The notes: a model not told the origin generated them from the letters alone. A DNA stretch of 64,000 nt from Rhynochetos jubatus (GCA_027574665.1 CM050651.1:8743501-8807500), one strand, 5' to 3'. Counted from the stretch's first letter, positions 1 through 10,800 are shown. A program made the numbers and translations.

Positions 1-331
1 TCAAGACGGGAGCCCTCGCGTTATGCTGATGTGCCACATGCCCCGTGTGACCGGGTCTGTGTTCGTAATTGTTATTCACATTAATCGGTATAATTTCGTG
101 AGTCCGTTCATGCTTCTCTTGCCTCGGTGCTGTCCGCGGGCCAGATTTTTTCACCACAGATGGACCTTCCGTGTATTCATTGCTGCCCCTGATCGCCTTG
201 ATCTGGTCCAGTGACAAGATAGTTGCTGGCTGGCTCTCTCTTTCATAGTCCAGCCGCTGCCGGCTGTCCAAGGAGGGCTGCTGAATCACCACTAGCGAAC
301 CACCGCTGCCATGTTGACTTTGGGGCTCCAT
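1..331 (-). CDS. SPRY1: Sprouty1 N-terminal half (partial coding exon)
   Basis: The minus strand reads from an ATG at 331 down to base 1 as 110 uninterrupted codons, and the frame is still open at the window edge. The product starts MEPQSQHGSGG and contains LVVIQQPSLDSRQRLDYE and the block SLDQIKAIRGSNEYTEGPS, which I recognise as Sprouty1. Tyr53 in NEYTEGP is the conserved family tyrosine that, when phosphorylated, docks Cbl and Grb2 SH2-type domains. Sprouty proteins are membrane-recruited feedback inhibitors of FGF and other receptor tyrosine kinase signalling to ERK. The C-terminal cysteine-rich SPR domain must lie beyond the left edge. The start is chosen because it aligns with the family start and follows a short non-coding leader behind a splice acceptor. 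Compared with human SPRY1 as I remember it, residue 33 is Ser where human has Ile. Only the 3' part of the gene is missing, by window truncation; there is no sign of decay. Confidence 0.97.
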   Translation of the reverse strand, partial: MEPQSQHGSGGSLVVIQQPSLDSRQRLDYERESQPATILSLDQIKAIRGSNEYTEGPSVVKKSGPRTAPRQEKHERTHEIIPINVNNNYEHRPGHTGHVAHQHNARAPVL

Positions 332-378
332 CTGTAGTGATCTCTACTCGTGGCATTCAGTGGGAACCTGGCATGCAT
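292..378 (-). other. Upstream ORF overlapping the SPRY1 start codon
   Basis: An ATG at 378 on the minus strand opens a 28-codon frame (begins MHARFPLNA, ends MAAVVR) that passes through the SPRY1 start in another frame and stops at a TAG at 292-294. It therefore overlaps the first 40 nt of the coding sequence. The context of this ATG is weak (C at -3, C at +4), so leaky scanning is likely. If exon 1 (ending 4373) is joined to 386, an exon 1 ATG at 4409 is in the same frame and extends the uORF to 43 codons. Whether it is translated is inference. Confidence 0.5.
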
Positions 379-386
379 CTGAAATC
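332..386 (-). other. SPRY1: SPRY1 exon 2 leader and splice acceptor
   Basis: Just upstream of the SPRY1 ATG the minus strand reads through a short leader to a T-rich stretch ending in TTTTAG at 387-392. This gives an exon start at 386. A second AG (TTTCAG) would start the exon at 378 instead. No in-frame ATG precedes the Sprouty start, so this is 5' UTR. SPRY1 is known in mammals to have its whole coding sequence in one exon preceded by non-coding exon(s), which fits. The exact acceptor is inferred; RNA would settle it. Confidence 0.75.
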
Positions 387-422
387 CTAAAATAACAACG
401 AGAAGACGGAGGGTGTGAGTAA

Positions 423-761
423 ACATCGCGTGCGTACGTACATACGTGCACGTGCAAGATCAAAGGTGAACGAGGAATAAAGAACGGGATACTTTTTCAA
501 AACAGAAATGACGAGGGCAAACCAGAAATCGCCCTGGCCACCTGGCACCGATCTCTTTCAGCAGGGGATTACAACGGCGCTGAGGACCTGGCCAAAGTCC
601 AGCAATGGGGAGAGTCTGGGTATGGCATCACAGATGAGGACCGCAAAGGAGACCCCGCGCCGTTAAAAAATAGAAACGGTGTTAACCTGTACGCGTACCT
701 GGCAAGCCACGGGAAGGAAGCGCCTCTCGCTTGCCACCGAACTCAACGTCTGTCTAACTAG
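423..761 (+). other. Unexplained coding-like open frame antisense to SPRY1 intron
   Basis: The plus strand is open for 112 codons between TAA (420-422) and TAG (759-761) without an in-frame ATG. Codons from about 507 to 662 have GC-rich third positions and an ordinary protein-like composition, for example PEIALATWHRSL, QQWGESGYGI and TDEDRKGDPAP. An AG that could act as an acceptor lies at 504-505. No good donor follows, and the last 30 or so codons look random. I do not recognise a family. It could be chance, a decayed captured gene piece, or a conserved non-coding element that happens to be open. Confidence 0.2.
427..456. repeat. 30-bp alternating pyrimidine-purine tract (Z-prone)
   Basis: Every base from 427 to 456 alternates pyrimidine and purine, made of CG, TG, TA and CA steps. 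Such tracts can adopt left-handed DNA under negative supercoiling. It lies about 40 nt upstream of the SPRY1 coding-exon acceptor. Confidence 0.8.
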
Positions 762-3095
762 CGACAGCGATCCTGCACGCCCCCAAAACTACGCTGGAAA
801 CGGGCAAGAACACCATCAGGTCCACATTCCATGCGGCAGAATAAAGAACGTGCACAGTTTCTGTGTCTGCAGCATCAGAAAGCTCAACAGATTTGCTTGC
901 TAGTACATTCGGAAAGTCTCCCTTCTTTAAAGCAACGTCACGTGCGTTACAGAGTCTCGAACCAAGTACTGTCAAGCACCAGAGACGTCTTCTCTAAGAA
1001 AGCAACTCCGCATACAAACCTAACGTGCTCCTTATAAAACTGAAGCAAGGGTGCAAACAGCCCGTTGTCAAATATTTTCTGACCACAGGCCAAGGTGTGA
1101 AACCAAAAGGCTAAGATGAACTAGATGGCAGATAAAAAGTACTTAAGGATTCCTAAGAATGTTACACAGGGATTAAAAAAAACAAAAAACAAACCAAAAA
1201 CCACCCAACAACCTCAAAACACAATCAAAGAACAAATCCATTTGCACAAGACAGATTAAATGCTTCTCAAAGAAATACATCATCTTCTAGTCTATCTTTT
1301 AAATAGATGTTATGCATTTTCACTCCTGAAAAGGAAATGAAAATTCTCCCTAGCAATCAACACGAAGATTGCAATTCTTACAGAGCAAATTGCAGTGACA
1401 GTTCTGCACCTACACACAAATTTAGACAACTACCCAAACGCCACATTTATACAGAGAACCAAGAACCGCCTTCCTTTACTGACAGCTGGGGGGAAAAGTC
1501 CCTTTTCACTCCCCTCACGATGTCATGCACGTTCACCTGGAAGAGGAGAAAGGTAAGTGCTGCCAAGCATTTCCAAAACTCATTCAGCAATCATGGAAAG
1601 AGTCTGCCTTGCCTACCCCAGGCCACAGCCGGCACCGAGCTGCTCCCCACGCAAGAAAAAGGCACAGCGTGGCAGCGCAGGGATGGACCAGCGCAGGAAA
1701 GGTCTCTCCTAGCAGGCGGTCAGCATCTTTATTGCTGACCGCCAAGCAGCGGTTAGCGACAGCTTCTGCCAGGACACCAAGTCTTCGCGCTCTCCCAGCA
1801 GCCAAAGATCTCGTTTCACGTTTAACGTCACCTGCGAGGGCTTTAGGGTCGCCAGATTAAGAGGAATAAAAAACCCAACCCCAAGAACCAAAAACCACCA
1901 AACACATTGGCTCCTACAAGCGCTGAACACACATCCACAACAGACCGAGGGTGAACGAACGTGGAAAGGGAAAGATTTACAGCTCTACCAACCAGGAGCT
2001 GAGCTCCCCAGGGGATGAAAAATAATATCCCAAGGAAATGCGAAAGACATCCAGTGCCATCTTTGGGGGGAAAGCGCAACACCATCCCGGCACGCAGACG
2101 GACAAGCCCAGCTGCAGAGCAGGCAGAGCAGGGCAGATGGACAAACCACCCCAGGCACCGTGCAAATGAGGTTTAAACCCACCCACCCCACCCCCCGCCA
2201 ATAAAATAAGATAGCGATACAGCAAAGGGGGCGAGAGACCTCACGCTCCCGCAGTCAGGGCAGGCGCTGCCCGCGGTGCCTCCTGCGTGTCCGCGACAAC
2301 TCCCCTTTTCCCCACGCCCGCTCGGAAGCGCCGCCAGGACCCCCCCTTCCCCTTCCCCATCCCGCGGGCACCCCCGGGCGGGCGGCGGCCCGGCGCCCTC
2401 TGCGCCCCGAGCGGGCGATGCGCGGAGCGCGGCGCTGGCGGGGAGGAAGGAAGAGGAGGGGAAAAAAACGGGAGGGGGAGAAGTTATGAATGAAAACAAG
2501 GGCTTTTTCCTTCCCCCCCCGCCCTCCCCTTTTGCGGGGGGGAGGGCAGAGACCGAGGTCGGCGCTGCCTCAGGAGGGCGGACTTCGCGGCGTTTAAAGC
2601 GGCAGCGCCCGCCCGCCCGGCCACTGCAGCGCCGGGGATTCCCCGCCGCCGCGGCTCCGGGGGGGGCGGCCGCCGGCTCGTGTGTCCGTGTCCCCCCGCC
2701 GCCACCCCGGCGAAGGAGCCGCCGGGCAGGAGGTGCTCGGTTTTGCGGCTGCTGGGATTTTGTAGCGCTATGGCCCGTTTTCCACCCGCCCGCGGTCCCC
2801 TCCGAATTGCATCGTTTCCCCCGCCCGCACCGCGCAGCCCACCCCCCTCCCAAACCCCCAGCCCCTCGGGGCACGGCGGGCAGCGAGTGCGGGGCCCTCT
2901 CGGGGAAGCCCAGTCCCGGAGGGCTCCCGTTTCTCTTTCGGAGGGTGGGAAGACACCCCTACCCCCCGCGTCCTCCCGCCACGGCCGGCGTGGGGCCGCC
3001 GTGCCCGCGCCTCGCGTGTGCGCCCGCGGCACCTGCTCGCCTCCCCGGACGGGGCCGCCCGTCCCGGCCCCGGTGTACAAGCACGACCGGTCCCC

Positions 3096-3108
3096 GACTT
3101 ACTTATTT
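3096..3108 (-). promoter_or_regulatory. Candidate splice donor of an alternative SPRY1 first exon
   Basis: The minus strand reads AAATAA|GTAAGT with the exon end at 3103, inside the CpG island and upstream of the SPRY1 acceptor. The intron side fits the donor consensus well; the exon side (TAA) does not. Alternative non-coding first exons are known for mammalian SPRY1. This is a candidate only. Confidence 0.28.
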
Positions 3109-4372
3109 CCGAGGAGTCGCTCGTAACGGCAAATCCACTCGGCGGAGGCGGCTCCGCAGGACAGGGTGACGGCGGGGCGGCAGCCCCGGCTCCTCGCCCT
3201 CCCAGCCCCGCGGGGTGGGGGAAGGCAGGCGGGCTGCGCTCCTCGTCTCTGCGAAGCCCTGGTTACTCGGCGAGCGGAGGAACAGCCAGCGCCGCTGCCT
3301 GCCGCAGCCCGGCTCTCTCGGGGGCCAGCATCCAGCGGGCCGCCGTCCCCGGTGCTCCCTCCTCCGCGGGGCCGGAGCCCCCTCCGCTGCCCGCGGGGCG
3401 CCGGCGGCTGGGGGGAAGATGCGCTCTCCTGCGGGCGCGGGTCTGTGGATCCGGAGGTGACGGGAAATAAACCAAACCCTTTCTGCAAACTCTTTATCTG
3501 GATCTGACGTGAAGCGGCTGCGAACGAGGTCTCCGGGCTGGCGCGGGGATCGCGAGGCTCCTGCCCGGGTTATTTCCCTCCTCCGGCGGGAGCGGCCGCG
3601 GGCGATCCCTCCACGCTGCGGCGGGGCGAGTGCACGGCAGCGGTCCCGGGTCCGGCGCTCGGCTTCACCGCACGCTCCTCGCCGCAAATCCCTTCTGGTA
3701 AAAGTGCAACGGCAACCCCTAGTGCGAGAGATTTTGTTGGTTGGTTTGGGGTTTTGGTTTTTTTTTTTTTCAAGAAATCACGCAGAGGCACTTGCTCTCA
3801 CGGCGCACCTCAGCAAGAGGCAGAGCGTAATGGCTCTGCGAGCTCCTGCGAGCTGCCATGTGCTTGCTGTTGCTGTCGGAGGGACTGACAGGTTTGGAGC
3901 ACGGTCAGGGAGGGGGAAAACGGCAGCGTCGGGCAGCCCCGGGCACGGAAAATCTCGCACCCGAAGTCTCGGCATCCCCCTCGGTAGGCGGAGGGGGTGG
4001 AAGACGGCTCGGGCACGCGGGCCAGATCCCAACGCAAGAGGGCAAGAGGGACAATTGCGTTACCGCCACCGGCAAACCGTGACCGGCTTAACCGCCGCTC
4101 GCCGGGGAAGCCGAGAGACGCGGCTCTGCTGCCCGCATCTGGCCCCGCGGGTCACGCCAAGCGCCCGGGAGAGGAGCTGCGAGGGCAGCTCGCATCTCGC
4201 CCGCACCTCCCACGCAGCAGCGAAGCGCCGGCTCTCCGGCTCGCCCCGCGGCTGCCCCCCTTCTCCCGCCCTCTCCGGAGCCCTTCGCGCTGCCCGCCCG
4301 CACCCCACCCCACCCCCCCCTCCGGCACCTGATCCGGGATCGGGGGTATCAGCGTGCACCGCCCGGGCTTAC

Positions 4373-4540
4373 CTGAGCCTAAGGTGACCGCCTGCTTCCC
4401 GAGGCACATCGGCGGGCCCCCCCACCCCGCCCCTGCAGGGAGTCCAGCCCGGGCAGTGCAGGCAGCCCCGCCGCGCCGTTCCGGAGTGAGTCCGGCCGCG
4501 CACCGCCGCCTTTCAGCGCGCAGCCCCCGCCCGCCGCCCG
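4373..4540 (-). other. SPRY1: SPRY1 non-coding first exon (3' end defined, start approximate)
   Basis: The minus strand reads GGCTCAG|GTAAGC, a near-consensus donor, with the exon end at 4373 within the CpG island and in the right orientation to splice to the SPRY1 acceptor at 386. No TATA box marks the start. The upper bound is placed just inside a CRE-like site at 4553-4560 and is a guess. The exon holds one ATG (4409) that opens only the short upstream frame, so the exon is leader. An alternative is that the true exon ends elsewhere in the island. Confidence 0.5.
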
Positions 4541-4552
4541 GCCGCGCCCCCG

Positions 4553-4560
4553 TGATGTCA
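4553..4560. promoter_or_regulatory. CRE/ATF-like site
   Basis: The octamer TGATGTCA (TGACATCA on the minus strand) differs by one base from the palindromic CREB/ATF site. It lies about 180 bp upstream of the candidate exon 1 donor, a plausible core-promoter distance. An ETS-like TTCCGG follows on the minus strand near 4590-4596. Function is inferred from position only. Confidence 0.35.
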
Positions 4561-4752
4561 ATGTGTCACTCCGCAGCGACCCCGAAATCCCGGAATGGAT
4601 TTCTTCGCCCTCACGGGAGCCGGGGTGGTTCAGCCCACCGAGCGTTTCCCCATCCCGGGATGGGGCGGCGGGCGAGCGGGTGATGGGGACGCCGGTGCGG
4701 GAGCGAACGTGTTGCCAAGGCGCAGGGGGTGGCTCCGGGGCTCGCGGTGACC

Positions 4753-4824
4753 GGCCCTGCGGACACCCGCCCGTCCGCGCTCCCCCTACCGGGGGAGCGC
4801 GGACGGGCGGGTGTCCGCAGGGCC
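4753..4824. repeat. Perfect 34-bp GC-rich inverted repeat with 4-base loop
   Basis: Bases 4753-4786 are the exact reverse complement of 4791-4824, separated by TACC. The arms are about 80 percent GC, and with a 3-base bulge on the right side the pairing extends five further base pairs outward (left ACCGG with right CCGGT). This would form an extremely stable hairpin in RNA or a cruciform in DNA. It lies upstream of the inferred SPRY1 first exon. It does not look like a known transposon terminus; a local fold-back duplication or an assembly artefact are both possible. Confidence 0.97.
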
Positions 4825-4880
4825 CCCGGTACAGCGCGGGGGGACTATCCCCGGGGGCTCCCAGTGCAGGTACCAGCCGA

Positions 4881-7800
4881 CAGAAGACCGGCTTCAATTC
4901 GGCAGTGCTCCTGTGCCGGTGGTACTAGGGGGATTCGTACGTGTGCCAGCATCACCCTCCTTCAGGCAGGGTCTAACCAGCTGGAACGGCAATTCATTTC
5001 CACCCATAAAACGCTTCTCCTTCTTTCAGGGTATTAAAGAGGAAGCTGAGCACTTCAGAAAGCATTTACTCTAGTAATCCTTCCATTAGATAGGAAACGG
5101 CTCTTCCTGCCAATTCTACAGACGGTGCAGAAGCACGGGGAGATCATACCCTTTACCCGGTTGGCTTTCTCAGCCGCCTTTCCAGCCCGGCCCCTGCCAG
5201 GTCCCATCCCAAATTCACCCCTGCCCTTCTGCGGTGCTGCCGAAGAGATCCCAGTGATGCCTTCAAACCCATTGTTTTTATGGCCAAACACTAGCTTTGA
5301 TGTTGGTTTGGGTTTTGTTGGTTTTCTTTTTTTCGTCTTTTATTTTGAGCGACTAAAGTGTTTTAAAAGGCAGCTAAAAGAACATGGAAAAATGATGTAA
5401 AGCGACATCAAAATTCTGAGAATTGTTTCGTAACAACATGCAATGTACTGGAACAGTTGAGGCTTCCAGTGCTTGGCTAAACAGCGCTGTAGCCCCGAGT
5501 GTATGGGAAACATTCTAACTGGCTTTTCACAATTCTCCCACCTTCTGCCCCAAAAGAATCAAAATGCGCACTAAGAATAGGTGGAGCTGCTTGGGAAGAT
5601 TCATCCAAAAGCAAGTAATCCCTACAAATAAGAACATACCAGCACAAGTGTATTCTCCTGGGACATGGTCTGTCCACCCGGATCACACTCAGGGATGTAG
5701 TGTGATTATTTTTCGTTAAACTTCACTAGGCTTGGAAAGAAAACACCCAAACTACCCTTTTATTTCCATCATCATACACAAACTTTACTTCAACCACGTA
5801 TATTTCTCTATGAAATAAAATCTTTATGCATGAAAGGGTAAATACTGAGTATCACTAATCCCTCTAAGTTTGCAATTAACGGACTGCTGATATAGACAAA
5901 CTATGAATATTGTCCTTCAGTTACAGAGGCTCAAGTGACAATCAGCAGCATTAAAGCCTTTGGCGTAGCTGTAAAAATACCCCAATTCATCATTAATATT
6001 GCTAGGGGGATTAGAATATGTGATTGTTCACCCACACCACTCTCGGACACGCTACAAGCACAAACTGCAAAACCATTTTCAGTGAAACCCATCTGAAAAC
6101 TTTGGAACCTATCACAATCCAAACTAACAAAAATTCCTATCGAAGAACAACAATGACTGAGAAACCAGAAAACTAACAAAAATTACTCCTGCAGAGTAGT
6201 GCTTAGTGGTGCAAATCTATCTCCTGCTGTATTTTAGACTTCTCCCACAGAACAACCCAGCCTCGAGTAAAGACAAACCCACAAGACACAGCATTCACGT
6301 AGGTGTGCTACGCACGGCGGCAGCTCTTGCAGCGACAGGGACAGTGGGAGCATCAGCGGCAGCGGCAGGTGAGCTGCAGGCAAGCGGTGGGTAACGGAGC
6401 CCTTGGGGTCGGCGGGGCTCTGCTCCACGCCTGACAACGCTCACATTTAGCAACCGACTGTCTTCTCACGGGAAAATCTGGTTTTTTCCTAGGATACTGC
6501 TGTAAAAACATTGCTTAACACTTTTCCCTTTACATCTCTAAAGCAGGTACTACCTTAAAAAAAACTATGCCAAGCGTTAAGAGGTTGATTTTAGAAATAC
6601 AATACCAGGCTTAAATGGGTCAGTAAAATAATCAAGAATACTGGCAGCAGTTTACTATCGCTTGGCACCCGAACCAACACTGGAACAAGGGAAAACCCTA
6701 CAGCTATATCAGGAGGCTCTCCGCAGGCTCCAGCAAACAAGCCTGCGTGTCACGCAAGTCATCTCCTTGGATTTTTCTTGGAAATGGCAGCAGCGAGGAG
6801 CTTTTGTTAGAAAAAGGAGAGCTAAAATTCTGGAGAATAAACTGGCAACTTGGAAGAGGTCCGACACACCTTATGACTACATCCTGGCACAACCTTAAGT
6901 CGAGGATTGACACACAGACAGGAATCCAATGCAACCAAGTTGTTTTCCCCTCTCCAAACTGCGGTCTAAAGGAGCCTGTCTCTCCCGCTGATGACAAAAG
7001 AGACCAGCCCGCTCTGCCCAAAGTTAATCCTTCTGAAAAACCTCCCAGAATTAGGTTGAAGAGGCTGAATGATGGCTGACAGTCATGATTCAATCCCTGT
7101 TTCCGCTTTCACTTTGAGGATCCTGTACTGGAGATAATCTCCACCTTCTGCAGTCATATGCTGCTTCTCCCTCATGCAAGCTTCGGCGTGCCGAGAGGCA
7201 CGTTGTACAGAATAACAGCAGAGTCCATCGTTGGACCATTGTTTTTCTTCTCAGTCCACACCCATAAGCAACTTTCATCTCTAGGTCACTTGATTGACCT
7301 TTACAGGTAGTGAACTACGTCTTTGTAAGGACAAATTTGATAAACCATGATCCTCCCACTATCAGTAACGAGCAGCACTGCTTCTGAGTTGCATCCCGCC
7401 TGGGAATACCCTTGTATTTCTCCCTAAGCAGCACCTCCTAGCCCCTGGGAAGGCACACACCCCCAGTCGAGGAGGGGGACGCGTACTCGGCCCCAGACAC
7501 TGGCACTTCTCTCTTCCTTCGAAACAGCGCGAGGTGGCTGTGAAAAGCACGAACTGTCCTACCTACGAGCACAGCATCCTTGCAGACAGAAGAGGTGACA
7601 AGCAGCCTGCTCTTGCAGCATGCAGTATTTACTGTTCCCGTCACTCATCTTCTGTGGTGATAACTATCTTGAGCCCATATGGCTTTGGGGAAACTCAGCA
7701 GAGAAGGTGTTTACCTTTACGCAAGTTATTTGTCAGTTAATAACCAAACTTCACAGCTGTAACAACATTTCGAAAGTTATACAGGAATTCAAAAGAAACC

Positions 7801-10800
7801 CCACGCATTGGCGTTTACGGCAAAACGATAAACAGAATTGTTTGCGCCGGTCTGCCCTGTGGAATGGGTAAGTCACGCATTTCCCCCGCCAGCCACGCAG
7901 CGGTGATCCTGCAGAGGTGGGCGTCGCGAGGAACCACTGGGATCCGCGGCTCCCGAAGGCTTTAGTGCGTCAGCGGCTTCAACGTCGCGCCAGGTGAACG
8001 TTGCGGGTGTTGGGAGGCTCAGGACCCACCGCACACACGGAGGGCTTCGCAGACTCGCACTGCGAGGAAATTGCAGCTGCTTGTTGGGGTAAGACCAGTG
8101 TAACTGTGGATTTTGAACACTACGCTAGTAGGCCTATATACAGTTTAAAAAAAAACCCCAAACACAACAAACCAACCAAAAGTCCTACGATACTACTGAA
8201 CGCCGCCGTAATAATGAGCATTGTGGACAGTTTCTTATCAGCTCACTGAAACTACTGGTGGTTCTGCTGGTCAGTGCAGGAGGTGAAATAAAGCTGTTCC
8301 AAAGAGCCGAAGTAAAACCCATCGGTGCTGCGGTGGAGGCATCCCCTGCGAGGTAGAGTGAGTCACTGCAGGGTGAGGAAGAGAAAGTGAAGGGTGATGT
8401 GAGGTAGCATTTCCGATCACGCTTTCTGCTAGACAGGTTGACCTTTATCTGAGATCAAAGGCAGCAGCAGCAGGGGATTTCTTCAGCTTCTGTGCAAGGC
8501 CTATTCCTAAAGCTCTCCGGAGAAGGGCAGCCACACGAAGCTACGCCGCGCCGTCACTGCACAGGCTGGGGATAGGCACGCAGGAAATCTGCAGTTGCAA
8601 ACATGACCTCGAGTTTTCTCTTTAGAAGATAACATCAGTTTTTCTCAGAGAGAGTAAAAGGCAGCAGCCTCTGAGAACAAAGGGACGAACCTTGACGTGA
8701 ACCCGCCTCATGAGCACTGCAACGTTGAATCAAAGTAGCGGGGAAACGCTGCAGAGCTAGGGTTTTGGTCCATGCCCAAGCTTGGAGCGAATTAACAAGA
8801 AGGAGAACTCAGGGGTTTGTGGAGTAAGTCGAGAGTTTGAGAACGTGCTTCCCCCCGACCACAACTCTTGCCCCTTATCAGAGAAACCAGTGCTTTCCTT
8901 GGGTATTCCTCCTAAGCACGGTGAGCAGCTGGAGATAGAGGGTTCGGCGGCGAGGTGGGTGATGGATGCTAGCTATTTCTGAGTCACTGAAAGGTCCGCT
9001 TGGTAAACGGGGATTGTCGAGAAACACCCGGGGGGCCGCAACTTGGGTAGAATCTGTATCATTTTTGGCCTTCCCAAATGATAGTTTTGCATGCTATCTT
9101 GCTTTTGCAGTGAGGAATAGCAAAGGACCTTTTGCTATCGAAATTGTAGTTGAAGACAAACAGCATGGAAGAAAAGCGGTAAGAAAGGCGACACATCAGT
9201 AAAGGCACCTAACAAGAGGCCAACCTTCACTCTCCTGAGTGCAGGCCGCAGCACGTCTCTTCATTTTTCACTGCTCACTTGCCATACAGGCAACTGGTAC
9301 ATTCACATTTTCCCTTCAGATATCCAGTTACTTGTTTTCTGGTCGAGTTTCTTTCTTCCTCTGCGCAGTGCCTCGGCAGACTTCCCGTTCAGCTGCTGTA
9401 CTGACTGTCTGCACGGACATGGGATACTCTACTAAGGTACCGATGGTGCCTTCATTACTTTGTATTCATTTGCAACTCTTCTAGTGAATTAGACAATACT
9501 GCTTCATCTGCCTATATAAAAATTTGGCAAAAAAGGAAAATTGTCATTATTGCTTAATACAGGTTTATTCACACCTATTGTAAACGACGTTCTCTGCAGC
9601 TCATTGTTTCCTGTCTTAGCACTAAGCAAACTGCCTTTTACTATCCATTGAGACATGATTCCTTGCACAGAAATTAGAATAAGCTCAGTTCTGTCTCAAT
9701 TTTCACTGATAAGGGTATTCCTGTGTTGAACTACGTTATCACAAATACATACACACGTCTCTCGTAGCCTTAACATCACTAAGGAGAAGGAAACAAGGGT
9801 CTGAATCTAAGAAGAGGGCTCCGTGTTAAAAGCTTTTCCTTCTTGTACTTTTGGATCGTGCACGTTTCAAAATGTCTCGGTCCTGACTGCTCCACGTTCA
9901 TTTGCTGTCAAGAGACTGCAGAAAGCCTCATCACTGCAAAGCCACATTATTAAACTGTGAGTCAATTAAGGGAGTAATTGTCTGGGTGTCTCCTCCGACT
10001 GACCTCTTATTTGAAGGCCTGGTGTCTGACTGAACGCTCAGCTTTTTCCATTCAGTAAAACCACCTTAACGAGGTGGAAGTTTTGTCCGCGGGTGAGGCG
10101 CGAACCCCAGAAGGAAGCCGCGCGTTCGAGCCCTTCAACACGACAGCCCTTTACTGCGCAGAGGGTGCGAAACAAGAACACGCTCGCTCCTCTCATTCAA
10201 GACAGCTCACTCCAGCATGAATTACGTTTTGAAAGGTGCTGGATTCCTGGATTACGGCATCAAAGCCCAGCCGCCCCAGTTGTAGTCTGCTGCCTTTTTA
10301 GGATGCCACCTAAATAAGAAAACCACAGCGTCAGTGTGAAGACTGTATCGATTCAGTGGGTGGAGGAAACCTGGGTAATTCCATTTCTGCAACCATATGA
10401 TTTTAAGTGAGTTCTCATTTTTGAGTTAGGTAACGAACAGCTAAAGCTACAAAGATTCTCCTGGTGGGATTAAGGACTGCAGATCCAGCTGTGTAAGTAT
10501 GTGCCAAGAGCTGAGTGAAAGGAGGTGGCTCCTTTAATTATAGCTGATCAAAAAAACCAGCCAGAGGAAATCCACCATGACTGAGTAATAGCATTTAGCT
10601 TCAAAACCAACCGAGGAACAAACCTTTCCCATTTCTGCAGGAGAAGTGGCCACTCCCCAGGCGCGGACTGCGTTATCGGAGGAAGAGGTGAAGCTCTCTG
10701 CTAGTTTAAATACAGGGCTCTCCGTGTGTTTTTATTATCTAACCACTTGTGGCGACTCGGGTATTAGTACATCTCTAGGAATGCCTACTGTTTATCCGGT

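Larger units (their letters stand above)
387..4372 (-). other. SPRY1: SPRY1 intron 1 (inferred)
   Basis: This interval lies between a good minus-strand donor (CAG|GTAAGC at 4373/4372) and the acceptor of the coding exon at 387. Its length of nearly 4 kb is similar to the first intron of mammalian SPRY1 as I know it. The distal half is CpG island; the proximal part (about 760-2200) is ordinary sequence with A/C-rich low-complexity tracts at 1173-1240 and 1866-1907. A Z-prone alternating tract (427-456) and a coding-like plus-strand frame (423-761) are listed separately. A plus-strand donor-like GTAAGT at 1553 has no supporting upstream exon. Confidence 0.55.
2230..4880. promoter_or_regulatory. 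SPRY1: SPRY1 CpG island and promoter region
   Basis: About 2.6 kb is strongly GC-rich with CpG at or near expectation, in contrast to the CpG-poor sequence on both sides. It contains many G and C runs, for example around 2500-2550, 2660-2720 and 4300-4330, that could form quadruplexes. No TATA box was seen near the inferred first exon, as is common for island promoters. The island lies upstream of the SPRY1 coding exon on its strand, and Sprouty genes are rapidly induced by ERK signalling, so control elements are expected here. The bounds were judged by eye. A 40-bp T/G-rich low-complexity tract at 3731-3770 interrupts it. Confidence 0.85.

Noticed and set aside
1546-1560. Near-perfect plus-strand donor AAAG|GTAAGT inside the SPRY1 intron
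   Set aside because: No promoter, acceptor or coding exon upstream supports it, and it is antisense to SPRY1; single donor matches are common by chance.
2173-3169. Several 150-300-codon frames on both strands in the CpG island
   Set aside because: They are Pro/Arg/Gly/Ala-rich frames overlapping on both strands, caused by the scarcity of stop codons in GC-rich DNA; no family resemblance.
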